Assembly (NCBI GenBank): GCA_028564925.1
Contig: CM053030.1
Span: 376,992,945-377,056,944 of the forward strand
Length of the DNA stretch: 64,000 bases
From: Lithobates sylvaticus
Taxonomy: Eukaryota > Chordata > Amphibia > Anura > Ranidae
Reading direction: 5' to 3'
This document shows, piece after piece, positions 11,760 to 22,759 of this stretch; within the stretch, counting starts at the first letter, position 1; every line of letters begins with the position of its first letter. A program made the translations under genes and the position numbers. The notes under the pieces are model-generated. The model was not told where the DNA came from. It did no database searches and saw only the letters and a program-made list of their open reading frames with translations.

Positions 11760-12833
11760 TAAATGCAAAAGGGTGTAGAGGCGCTCTCGATATACAATAT
11801 ATCTCGTGACATATGAGGTTATTCTTAAAGACATTTATTGGAATTCACAGTTCATAAGTGGTGAGTAGAGGCAACATCTTTCAAGGGAAATCCCCCCCCC
11901 CTTTGGCAGGGCTGTGATGGTTGGTGTGGTCAGGATTGGCCCGGAGGTCGAATCTGAAAGGAGCCCTTAGGCGCTGTAAACTGACAAAGAACCAGTATTT
12001 AGGGAGATGGCGCTCCCTCATGCTCCAGTGGTGAACTATCCTTTGGCATCATCACGTCCAATGCAGGCCTATGGTCTTGAAGACCCAGCGTGGAGGATTT
12101 GGTGGTTTCATGAGAATCTGACCCGACATTCAGCAGAAGCTCTTTTGCTTACCAATGGACAGGATGGCAGTTATCTGTTGAGGAAAAGTGACTCCAAGGC
12201 CAACGTGTACTCATTGTCAGTAAGGGCCAAGGACTCGGTGAAACACTTTCAAGTCTACCAATGTGGGACAAGTCTTAAGTTTGGATTCAATGAATTCTCA
12301 TCTATAAAAGAATTTATTCAACATTTTGCAAACCAACCTCTGATCGGAAGTGAATCAGTTAAACGGATCAAGCAAGCTGTCCTATATTAACCCCTGAAGT
12401 GGGTAAAACACGCTGCTGCCAAACACGAGAGTGTGAGGCCTTGTGAGCTGGTGAGTGGGCCTTTCAGAGGGAGTGTGATCACAAACACGTGGTGTGGTGG
12501 CAGATTCAAGCCAGTTAGAAGACTCAAGTTTGAAACTTTGTTTGAAGACACTTGGAAAATCACTTACCTATTTATTTATTTATTTACAGTCTGGACTTTA
12601 TATGTTTATGATCTTTTTCACTTGTCACTAAGAGAAATAGATACACTGCTGCTATTGAGTCAGTTATACGTTGAGTCAATTATACACTACTATTTTTGGA
12701 CTTTGATATTTATATAGCACTGCTTATATATTTGCACAATATTTATTTGCATAGTATTTATTTACCATTTTGTTCACTAGCGCTACTGATTCACCCTATT
12801 TATGTTGCATTTTTAGGTTGAATTGCAGATTTT
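11760..12833 (+). mobile_element. composite repeat unit carrying an SH2 frame
   Basis: Two structural signals overlap. First, a 16-bp direct repeat ACAAAGAACCAGTATT at 11984-11999 and 12834-12849 brackets 12000-12833. This looks like a target duplication, although there is no poly(A) tail. Second, the inverted left segment (complement of 11765-11790, AGCGCCTCTACACCC) resembles the right segment near 12779-12800 (AGCGCTACTGATTCACCC), as if these were two ends of one foldback-type element. A degraded form of the GAAACGCGT motif of that family (GGTAAAACACGCTG, from 12402) follows the SH2 stop codon. The exact limits are unresolved. Confidence 0.4.
12007..12390 (+). CDS. DAPP1-like SH2 domain frame (127 aa), probably a captured or retroposed fragment
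   Basis: A stop-free 127-codon frame begins with ATG in good context (purine at -3, G at +4). Residues 32-116 are a clear SH2 domain. WWFHENLTRHSAEALLL opens it, DGSYLLRKS carries the phosphotyrosine-binding arginine (R59), YSLSVRAKDSVKHF carries the beta-D histidine (H80), and KFGFNEFSS and HFANQPLIGSE close it. By recall this is very close to human DAPP1/Bam32, a B-cell adaptor with an SH2 and a PH domain. Here the last SH2 strand and the whole PH domain are absent. The first 31 residues have no DAPP1 counterpart; bases just before W32 (GATTTGG) could encode the D-L-G preceding the tryptophan in DAPP1 if 2 nt were lost. No introns interrupt it. It lies antisense in the host intron. Expression is unknown. 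Confidence 0.7.
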   Translation: MALPHAPVVNYPLASSRPMQAYGLEDPAWRIWWFHENLTRHSAEALLLTNGQDGSYLLRKSDSKANVYSLSVRAKDSVKHFQVYQCGTSLKFGFNEFSSIKEFIQHFANQPLIGSESVKRIKQAVLY

Positions 12834-12849
12834 ACAAAGAACCAGTATT

Positions 12850-13005
12850 GTCAGTGAAGAAGTTCACTTTACATTAATGGTAAGTAGAGAAATGCTCTCC
12901 TACTTTGATGGTTAGGGTAGGAGACTCCCCTTACATTGGTGATCAGTGGAAGGAAGAATTTCTCTTACACAGGAGGTTAGTGGAAAGAATGCCCCTTAGA
13001 GGGAG
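12850..13005 (+). repeat. minisatellite, right part
   Basis: Continues the theme seen at 11300-11492 (GTGAAGAAGTTCACTTTACA, then ATTAATGG, and later ACATTGGTGATCAGTGGAAG). It starts directly at the end of the right copy of the 16-bp direct repeat. Confidence 0.55.
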
Positions 13006-13484
13006 CTACAGAAGCTTAATATATAGATTGTGTATTAAATTTCAAATCATTTGCAGTATTTGAACGTCCTTCTCATATCTATATGGCTTTATTTGGGTGG
13101 TACAATTTCCTAGCAAAAAGTATTTGTAGGGAAAGATGACTCTAGTTTGCATGTGTGTTAGATTTGCTCCTGCAAAAGGCAAAATGCTGCAGAATTTAAA
13201 TATAAATTAATGTGCAAAACAAAACCTTGGGTTCAATTGAAGTTTTCAAATGCAAATTTTTGTCATTATTTAATACCAAAATATATTAAATTTGGAAACA
13301 TATGACCATTTATATTCAATGGTAACCAGCAGGTGGACCGCTGCTAAACCTATTGTATATCACTACTGTATTCTATAGTATGCTAAGCATAACAGCACCA
13401 TTTGTTTCATGTTTGCTTTTCACTGGCATACTGACACTTGCAAAGAGCAAGCAGTTAAGACTGCTTGAATATAACTGTATATGT
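13006..13484. other. intronic sequence, nothing recognised
   Basis: AT-rich sequence without recognisable genes or repeat ends. Confidence 0.4.
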
Positions 13485-14235
13485 CAGGGGTGCCCAACCT
13501 TTTGAAGAGCGAGGGCCACTTGGTAACCGGTCGTGGGCCATAATGAGCAGAGCAGGTGGATGACAGGTCCGGGCAGAGCTGACACAGACACAGCCCACTC
13601 TACTCTATGGGTGATCCGCTCCGCCCAGACGGAAGGGGATTGTTCCCCTTCTGTTTTTTTTTTTTTTTTTTTTTTAGTGAATCTGTTTACATCTGCCATT
13701 TCATAGAGGTGAATGGAGGTTCCGATTGGGTCAGATAGATTGTGTGAAAGGGGCCTTTCCTGCAGGTTAGCTACACTTTTCCATAGACTTCTATTATATC
13801 ATGCAGGGGTGGTGCTCTTTCTGAAAGCACACCAAACCCGCAGGTAATAACAGAAGTCTATGGCTCAATGCAGGTAACCTGAAGGTGCACTGCACCTGCG
13901 GATCAGTTTGAAAGCAGCCCAGCAACCACTGCACAGATATGCCCATACATACACTGCAATTTTAGTAATGAACTGACCTTTAATAACAGTCTTCCATTCA
14001 GTTATCACATGCTGAGTGCATTTGGTATCACTCCGCCTGTGGCAGGAGACAGCGCTATACAGGAAGCATCAGCTTATACAGCTCTGCTCCACAGCTGCTT
14101 GCTTTGCCCGCTTCATTAACAACACAGATGGTCTGGGATGGCGGGTCTGCAACCCATGATCTGGGCTTGCCAATCCACCATCCCACAGAAGGAGGTTGCG
14201 GGCCACATGTGGCCCCCGGAAAACACTGAAATTCA
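13485..14235. mobile_element. hAT-like non-autonomous element, one end missing
   Basis: Begins CAGGGGTGCCCAACCTTTTG at 13485, the familiar end of vertebrate hAT MITEs, followed by GCGAGGGCCACTTGG. The interior ends near GCGGGCCACATGTGGCCCCC at 14198-14217. The expected mirror-image CAGGGG terminus is not seen on the right, so the right end is lost or diverged. A T run at 13652-13675 lies inside. Confidence 0.5.
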
Positions 14236-14765
14236 ATGCAGATTGCGTCCTGAGTGGAAATAAAAAAAACTCTATTGTCTATCACCCTGTCAGGTTTATA
14301 CAATACTCACCTATAATACACAAACTAGCTTTGGCGGTAAAATGGCATTGCAGTAATAGTCCCAATGGGGCTTAAACCTTAAAATATTCATGTTCCAGAA
14401 ATTCATATTTTTTTTAATAAAGTATAAAATAACAAAGCAGAGATATTCTGCAATGTAACATCCACACTAAACTACTTTAGCTACCATCCATTTCTGCAGT
14501 GTACTCTCTCTCATACAGAAAGTTGTTCACAGCCACCAATTAGATTTAAACCTGCCTTGGAAGTGTGAATGAGATTGGTGCTGCAGAGGGAGAGAGAGCA
14601 ACTTACAAAGCATAGATTTCAGGAAGTACACTTCTCACATGCCCTGGATCCTGGCATTATACAGAATTTATCAAGAACACTGACTTTTAGTATAACTGCA
14701 GTGTTTGCTGGATAGTATGTATAAGCTCACTGATTTATTTCATTTATCACTTAAAAATAATCTTT
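14236..14765. other. intronic sequence, nothing recognised
   Basis: No coding motif or repeat end recognised. Confidence 0.4.
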
Positions 14766-14917
14766 AGGGGGGTGCATGCAGACAGAAATAGAGACATTCT
14801 AGACCCACTCTGCACATCCCGGGTGATAATTTAGCTCCCCGCACAGTAAGCATTAGCAAGCAAACTCCAGAAACCTCACTGACAAGACTGTAAAACTCTT
14901 GCGCTCCTTTATCCACC

Positions 14918-15830
14918 ATGCGACTGCCAGACAAGATAAAATCCAAAGCAGTGGCAGACCCAAAAACCCCAGCTGTGCCCAGTGGCCAAGATGGCGCCGA
15001 ACCCACCAAAGGATGAAGACATGCAACACTCTATGGGGGACTACGGGGACTCCCCAAGTAGCCTGCAACATTCCCCCTCAGTATTGCACTTGCAAGACAG
15101 CGAACCAAACATCTCTTGGCTGGACAAGATCTGGGGCATGGTGAGGGAGGGATTAGCTACTACTGCAGAGAAACTGACGGTGGAATTTAAAAAAGAGCTG
15201 AAGGACCAAGGTTAGCCCTCATGGAAACAAGAATGCATGCTGCTACCACAGTGTTAGATGCTCATGAAATGAACATAGAGAATCTTCAGAGCGAGATTGC
15301 TACATACCGTCCCCAACTCGAAGACAATGAGAATAGGACCAGACGTAGTAATATCAAGATCCAGGGGCTGCCTAAAAGCATTACTGACCTCCATGGCTCA
15401 TACCAACTGACCACCTGGAAATGGACCAGGTTCATTGTGCCCTCACCCACAAACAACCTGACGCCCTCCTCCCCCCTGGAACATAATCCTGAAATTCCAT
15501 TTTTACTGCACCAAAGAAGCAATGATGTAGGCCCCCAAGAGACCCACATAACCGATATTTCAAGGAGCATCCCTATCCGATTTGCACTGACTTAGCCCAG
15601 TCTATGATCATGAAACACAGGACTTTGAAACCCATCCTTCATGTCCTACAGTCCAACAACATCAGGTACTGATGGGGCTTTCCTTTTATGTTAATGTTCA
15701 AATACCAAGATGCCCACTACAAGGCCACCTCTCTGGTGGACCTTCGGAACTGCCTACAGAATATCGGCCTGGACATCCCTGCGGAGTTTCACTCTCCAAC
15801 ACTAGCCTCATCTCAGTGGCATCGCTCTCT
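14918..15830 (+). pseudogene. L1 ORF1 (RNA-binding protein) remnant
   Basis: ATG at 14918 opens MRLPDKIKSKAVADPKTP. A second frame holds EDMQHSMGDYGDSPSSLQHS and then the coiled-coil start WLDKIWGMVREGL. At 15221 METRMHAATTVLDAHEMNIE leads to ENRTRRSNIKIQGLPKSITD, the conserved RRM entry of L1 ORF1p. The C-terminal domain is seen near 15710-15790 (KATSLVDLRNCLQNIGLDIP). At least three frame changes and an internal deletion after ITDLHG break it. Confidence 0.8.
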
Positions 15831-17439
15831 TTGGCCTTAACAGCGTACATTTGGGCAGAAAGCCCCGTACAGCTGCTCTTAATGCTCTCAGGCATTCCAG
15901 GTTCTCCACTCTCAGACATTCCACAGTCAAGCAGATTGCTGTTTTGAGACTTGGCAGGGTTCCCTCTGAGTGTAGAGTATTTTTAAACAGCTATTTGGTA
16001 GTAATGAATGAATATAGCACACACATTTGATGGAGTAAATATCAGCTTGTTAAAATGGCATTTTATTCTGGCCTCTCTATTCTCCAGCGCTTCCTTCTCA
16101 CCACCCAACAACTTCCCGGATGATCTCTGCACAACATTAGCCGATTGCCTTTCGATCACTGCTAGAGATGTTAAGACTTTCACAGATGATATATTCATTC
16201 ATTACTAACAAATAACTGTTTCCAATACTGCACACTCAGGCAGGCTGGTGATGTGCCCTGGTTGGGCCTCCCTGTCCATCTTCCCCCGTGCCTCTGGCTT
16301 ACTTGATATTATTTTGTTTTCACACTCTGTATTGCTCTGTATTACCTGGTGTCTATAGTTCCATTTTCCTGTTTACATTATGCTGGACTGTACTTGTATG
16401 TATGGAGCACAACTCCAATCCCTTTACCTCCTTCCTTGCCCCCCTTATCCCTCTCCCCTCCCCTGCCTCCCCTCCTATCCCTCTCTTCTCCCCTCCCCTG
16501 CCTCCCTTTCCCTTAGAGCCCCCCACCATAATCTCTCCTCCATTTATTCCTCCCCCATCCTGACTAAATTGGGCCATGGAGTGTCCTACCACCACATTGT
16601 GGAATATTCAGAGGCCTTGCCCACATTGGCAGGTGTTGTAATTCTTTACCCTGTGTATGAGTAATTTACTCCAACTTTGGATGTTTTAAAGGTACTTGTT
16701 TTGCATTATTGCTTGATAATGCATTGTTCAAGAGCTAATTTCAGATAACATCACGTAATTTATCAATGCGCCATTATATACCTCATGTGCATGGAGTCTC
16801 TTTGGATACACACATATTTCCTTTAAAGGCTCTTTCTCGGATGACCCATGCCCCCTTTTTGTAATTGGACTAATGGGGTCCCTATTTGTGTTACAAAATT
16901 AAAAATATTCTGTATGTTGCACTGCTGCATGTACTAAACTCCAAAATACGTGTTTTTTTGCTAAAATAGTAATACAAATATATATAACATGTTATAGGAA
17001 ATATTCCAATACATAAAAAGGTGTCCACTATGAACATATATAAATGAGTGCTCATATGTCCACCATTCCCTACTGGAAGGTCATGTTCAGTGATCAGTGC
17101 TGTCAATGTCTTGAAATGTTACATCCAAGCACAAACCTACAATACCAGTGCTAAAGTACAATACATATCATACATGTAACTGCAAATATATATAAAAATG
17201 GTACAAAGAAACTGCTATATATCTGTGGATCTTTGTCTGACTGAGAGAGCTTAACACCACCTTCGGTGGACAAAACAAAAGTTTTACATGAATGGTATTA
17301 GGATAGGAATGATGCTGGCTATCAAATTAAAACAGTTTGTTCCTAGAAAACCGGCTATCTCTCTTAGAACAAGATTCCAGGTCCTGACCTCTAACCTGGT
17401 GAAAATCCTTGGTATCATTTGGTGAAATGATATTCTCCT

Positions 17440-19270
17440 TCAAGAGAACAACCTTCTAGAGACCTAGATACCTTCCTCAAAGAATCCTCTTTATCAACTC
17501 TTAAGGCGGCTCAATGCAAAGCCTTAGAACCAGATGTCACAGAGCAGGAGATTCGCCAGGCTTTTAAGGAGCTGAAAACTAATAAGTGCCCAGGACCAGA
17601 TGGGTTTATGGCCCTGTTCTATAAAAAAAACTTCCCAATATAATAGTCCCACGTTTTGTGACTATGCTTAATAGTCTTAAGAATGGGAAAACCTTTAGCC
17701 CTAATATGCTAAAAGATGTCATGACATTTCCCAAGCCGGATAAAGTCACCCAATCCTGGGTTAATTTCCACCCATCTCTTTACTAAATGTAGACATAAAA
17801 ATGATGTCTTATTATTAATTGGCTAATTAATTACCTCACCAATCCCTTAAATAAAATCCTTCATGAACTGGTTCACAAAGACCAAGTGGGCTTTGTCCCC
17901 CTACGACAATCTGCTGACAACATTCAATGGACAATATTGCTTGTTCACCTAACAAAATAACTCTCCCAGCAGTTGATGCTGCTATCATTGGATATACAGA
18001 AGGAATTCCACACACTGCCCTGGTCTTACCTGCGTGCTGCTATAAAGCATAGAGTTTTGGGAAGTCTTTTTTAGCTTGGATTGATTTACAGTGTACCTTT
18101 AGCATTGGTTTGATATTATGGGTACGAGTCTTCTTTCCCTATGTGCTGTTGCACATGTTAGGGCTGCCCCCTGTCTCCCTTGCTGCGCTAGAGCTTTTGG
18201 CAGCACATACACGGTTGAATGTTAATATATCAGGAGTTGACATGGCAGGTGTGCCGCATAAAGCAGCTTTATTTGCAGACAACATTTTATTATATGTCAT
18301 AGCACACTGCCTAATCTGTTCCTTCTTTTGCAGAGATTCGCCTCCCTATCCCAATTTCACTTTGGGATTAATAAAGTATTCTGTATTCTTTGTATTCTGT
18401 ATATGGTCTCCACGTGAATCAAACAAAATCACAAGCACTTAATGTAAACCTGAGCAATAGTATATATAATTCTATATGATCTCAATTTCCATCCCACTGG
18501 TCCACTTCCCTCCCATACTTAGGTATTAATCTCACACCTTCTTACCATTCGTTATAATCAGCCAACTACCCACCTCTCATAAAATCTCTCACCCAACTGC
18601 TTGATTCCTGGGAAGCATCTGGTATTTCCTGGATGGGTTGTATACATGCAGTGAAGATTTTCCTCCTCCTAAAACTGTTTTATCAATTTTGTGTCTTCCC
18701 CGTTTTGGTACTATCTTTTGTACTCTGCTTCCTACACCTGGCCCTGAAGTTTATTTGAGGCTCTGTTAGACCACGTCAGAATCAGCATTTGTTATACAAA
18801 CATAAAAATCAGGATGGCTTTGGGGTTTCTAACATTTCGTACTATTATAAAGCTGCCCAAATTTCACCGCTTGCTCAATTACATGCGGGTAAATTGGTGC
18901 CCCAATGGACATCTATCGATATACTGGATACTGATTCTATCCCCCTATCCTCTATCCCTTGGATTCCACCCTCATTACTGCCCAAAGCCCTTAACCCAAT
19001 TCTGATGCACACCTTAGCAATTTGGGACTCCATTAAATACTTGGCCGGTTTAATATCCCACTGTCTGCCACAGATGCAGATATTGAACTGTCCCCTTTTC
19101 CCTCTTGGGATGGATAGCCCTCAGAGCTTCCATTGGTGAAGCGCACATGGATCTTGCTCTGCCTCCCTACCTATCCCTCCTCTTGTTTTCAAGGTTGTCT
19201 AGATCTGGGAGATATAACACATATTTGTTGGACATGCCCTAAGGTCAAAAGTCTGTGGATATCTTTATGG
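17440..19270 (+). pseudogene. L1 ORF2 (reverse transcriptase) remnant
   Basis: At about 17500-17625 the reading LSTLKAAQCKALEPDVTEQE and ELKTNKCPGPDGFMALFYK is the RT finger block. DQVGFVPLRQSADNIQWT follows near 17880-17935 (RT block with the GFVPGRQ theme). The active-site block reads FADNILLYVI at 18270-18300, where L1 normally has FADDILLY, so the second catalytic aspartate is lost. The distal cysteine domain reads ITHICWTCPKVKSLWISLW near 19206-19263. Multiple stops and frame changes. Confidence 0.78.
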
Positions 19271-20059
19271 CAACAAAACAAATGATAGCGAGGGCGTGGA
19301 AGTCACCAGTACTTAGCTTTGACAAGGTTAGGCTTTGCGTACAAGGTATAATGAATATATGAATGATACATGTAAAACTCAGGGTAAATCCTTAATGGCA
19401 CATACAACAGGTTCCTGTGTACTTGGCAACCTTGTCTCAATCATTTCCAACCCTCCCAGCTGACATCATGCTTTTTGGAGCTTTTGCATATTTTGCTTTT
19501 GCTATAGGCCTGCAGGGTCTACCCTTCCCCCTAACCTCCCCCCACTGTGCGGGGGGTTCTCTCTCTGCTCCCTTACCCATACTTTCCTCTCTGCTCTACA
19601 GTTTCTCTCCCTTCCTTTTTTCTGTCTCCCTTTTCTCTTCTTCTAACCACTTTTTTTCTGTTCGCTAAGCCAGACTAAGGGGATATTCCCCCTCCTCATA
19701 GACGACTGTAAGCTAGAGGTCATTACACCACAATTTTTTGTGAACCAATGACATGTTATGTTCTAAGCCACAATACAATTTATGATCCTCTCTCATGATG
19801 TTCTCTGAAATGCTTCTTTTAATTCTGATTGTTTGCTGTGTGCCAACATACCTTTGTTCTATTGGTTCACTAAGTGCAGTTGTCTATTCTATATGTTTCT
19901 GTTCTAAGTACTGGTTAGCAGTATTCCTCTAGTTATTATAACAACTGTACCTTCCTTTTTCATTTGTATGTAAAATGAAAACATGTGCTGAATGGGCCCA
20001 AGGGCCTTTTTGTTTATGAGTTGTATACTATCATCTCAATAAAAACAAAGTGAAGTGAA

Positions 20060-20650
20060 CTCCGGGCAGAAATGTTAATATAAAATGCTTGTTCTTTCTT
20101 TCCCCCACTGTGCCCTGCTAGAGAAAACCATGGTGCATTTTTTAAATCATGGCTTTATTCCGTGTAATATACATGTTGCTAAACTGCTGCTGTGCTGTGT
20201 ATCCCCCTCACCGCCAGTCTTGTTTCTGTCCTGCTGTTGTTTTTTTACAGCAAAAAGTGACATAATTGCGTCCTTGCTCACTGTAGTGGGAGTGGGAGGA
20301 CACAGGAGTCTGGGACTCTGGGTCTGAGCCTCCCACTGTGCATATTAGGATAGTGGCTGGCTAGGTGGGCGTGCATGAGATACAGTCTTCAGCACCAACT
20401 TCACCCTCCGCTCTCCTCCACAGGTTCCCTGCACATGCTGCCTCTCATTTCCTGCATTTCCCTTTGCATTATCGGAAATGTAGTCCTTTTTCCTTGCTTC
20501 GGGTGTGATGTAGAGCAAGAGAGAAAGTCCTCCTCCCAGTGCCAGGAAAGGAACAGTCTTTTCAAAGGATCTCGCAACTTCACTGGGACTGAAAATGTTG
20601 GATTGCAAGAAAAGTAAGGCAATATGATTTAAACTGTGTTGTCGTTTAAT
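20060..20650. other. intronic sequence, possible repeat, not identified
   Basis: The start (AGTGAACTCCGGGCAG near 20052) resembles one end of the AAAGTGGAGTTCC TTAA family seen at 57885, but no matching second end was found. No gene recognised. Confidence 0.3.
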
Positions 20651-20658
20651 ATATCTTA

Positions 20659-21084
20659 AGCCCCATACACACGGTCGGACTTTTTCATGGATTCTGTCCG
20701 ATCGGACAATGTTGTTGAAAAATCAGACCGTGTGTATGCACCATCGGACAGTGTACGTCGGATTGTCCGACGGACAAAGTCTTATCTCCTGCTGGATAGA
20801 TTTGCCGACAACACGGTCCGATCACACCAAATCCGATCGTGTGTACGGTTGTCCGACCGGACAAAGTGCTACGCATGCTCAGATCACATTACAAGACCAA
20901 AGCTATTGGCTACTAGCCTCTACGTAGTCCCGTCGTAGGCAACAAACGTCACCACGTTCAGAATGATCGGATTTTCCGACAACTTTGTCCGACCGTGTGT
21001 ACGTAAAACCAACATCGGACAAAGTATGACGGACAGGATCCGACCGACCTGGTCCGCGGATTGTCCGACCGTGTGTATGGGGCT
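20659..21084. mobile_element. PIF/Harbinger-like MITE, copy B
   Basis: Ends AGCCCCATACACACGGTCGG at 20659 and complement ending ATGGGGCT at 21084. It is 426 bp, the same length as copy E at 53193 and nearly the same sequence, so they are one subfamily. The flanks read TTA on the left and TAA on the right. Read alone it would also fit a TTAA duplication; the other copies favour a TWA target. Confidence 0.75.
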
Positions 21085-21087
21085 TAA

Positions 21088-22349
21088 GAGAAAGGGATCT
21101 ACATTTTCCAAGTTAGCTAGATCCTGGAGTTTAGCTTTAAAGTGTAGGCAAAAGGAAAATTGGCATTCATATCAATTTCTCCATTCATTTAATTCTACAA
21201 AGTTCTCGTAGCTATGAAGGGAAGCACACATTGAAGGTGATAGCATTGCAAAATGTTATAAAACATAAATGTCACAATTTTATGAACAATGTTCTCTATA
21301 CAACTGTAAGAGACCAAAAAAAATAAGGTAATTAAATATCTAGCTCACTCTTAAACACTTGCAGGGATTTATATTAAAGCTTTATATAGTTACTGAGGTT
21401 AAAAGATAACACTGTGAAGATTTATTACTCCTGTCTTGACAGTCAAACTTTCTCTTTCCTGCTGTGTAGTTTGCATAGGTCAGTTCATTTTGACCAGATG
21501 TCAGTAAGTTTATGAATAAGATATAGATTAACGTGTCCTGCACAGGGCTTCCTAGCAAAAATTGGCTTTTTTACTAAAGCCAAATAGGTTGTTTAATTTG
21601 CAAGGGCTTTTTCCCTTAGATTAGTGAATGAGGTAAATCTCTGCTGGCTTTCTTCATCCAATCATGTGCAAGCAAAAATGATGTGTTTTTTTTTCTTTTT
21701 TTGTTTGCTTGTTTTCCTTGCACATGATCTGGTATTTTCTGCTAAGATAAGAAAACCGCCTATGCGTCTTTAGTAAATCATTGCCAGCCCTGTTAGGCTG
21801 TGTGCCATTGGGCTCATATATTCAATTGGTCACAAGGAGTAGTACAGGGTAAAGGTTTTGTATATATAGGTATGAAGGCAGAAGTGCATCTAGTACCAAT
21901 GTGACTCGTGAGTAGTAAAAGGGGGGTTGGGGATAAGTGTATAAGATGGCAATGCCACACGTAGCTGTGCTTGGACAATAGTTGTGATAGACCCATATTG
22001 ATGGGCTAAGTAGGGGTGATACCTAAATCCTTGTGGGAAATGGAGAGGGGGAGAAGCTGAAAGCAATAGCTGGAACTCCCACATAAGCTAAAGGTTGCAA
22101 TGTGCAGTACATGTAAAACAGAGGAAAATAAGAGATGAGATCATGGAGCTGTGTTACTTGTTACACTATTTACATTACTTGCACCAAAACTGTTGCCTTA
22201 GTTGTGTGTTGGATATTAGGATAACAACTTTCTTCTATATAAAAGTAATCTTTCTGATGCTTAAAAAGAGAGGCTCTATACTGATAAGGCACAAGCCTGT
22301 TTAAAGATTAGACGATAGTGGCCTTGTATATATAGAGCCCACACAATGC
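21088..22349. other. intronic sequence with one possible MITE relic
   Basis: At 21566-21778 the ends TTTTTACTAAAGCC and TCTTTAGTAAATC with internal AATCATGTGCAAGC resemble the GTTGATTTACTAAAGG element at 25527, but the ends are eroded. The rest shows no gene or repeat. Confidence 0.35.
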
Positions 22350-22353
22350 TTAA

Positions 22354-22749
22354 GGTGACACTAAAATCTGGTTAAAAAAACGACATTCAAGTATGTATTT
22401 TAATTTACAAAAGTATCTTTTATTGCTCTCAGCCGCCTCCAAATCTCCAAATTCCTTTTTTTTGCTGTTGTGATCTGACTTCCTGTTAGCCAGTGGCTAT
22501 GTTTGTTCTCCATGGTCCCCCCTCTTGCTTGTGTGCAGTACACATGACCTCAACTAATGTGCACTGCTTGTTACAAACCAATGACAATGAGGGGAGGTGT
22601 GGAGCTCATGTAGGACATTACAAGGAGGCAGAAAAACACAGTAAAAATAATTTCATGAAAAATAGATTACAGGGTCATTAGGTAGTGGATGTGTATGGAT
22701 TTATTTTTTTATTTTTTTTTGGAGAATAAGGATATTGTTTAGTGCCACT
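22354..22749. mobile_element. TTAA-flanked MITE (GGTGACACTAAA ends)
   Basis: Left end GGTGACACTAAA and right end TTTAGTGCCACT are inverted repeats flanked by exact TTAA at 22350-22353 and 22750-22753. TTAA duplication points to piggyBac or Kolobok/T2-type transposases. It is 396 bp and non-coding; a small shadow frame (22493-22681) inside it has no domain. Confidence 0.7.
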
Positions 22750-22759
22750 TTAAGATTCT

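Larger units (their letters stand above)
14768..20052 (+). mobile_element. L1-type LINE, near full length but decayed
   Basis: About 5.3 kb with L1 order: GC-rich start, ORF1 remnant (14918-15830), C-rich spacer, ORF2 remnant with reverse-transcriptase motifs (17440-18330), cysteine/histidine C-terminal domain (about 19200-19260), and a 3' end with AATAAAAAC at 20038. No endonuclease domain could be read. Many stops and frame changes show it has been dead for a long time. It is antisense to the host gene. Confidence 0.8.
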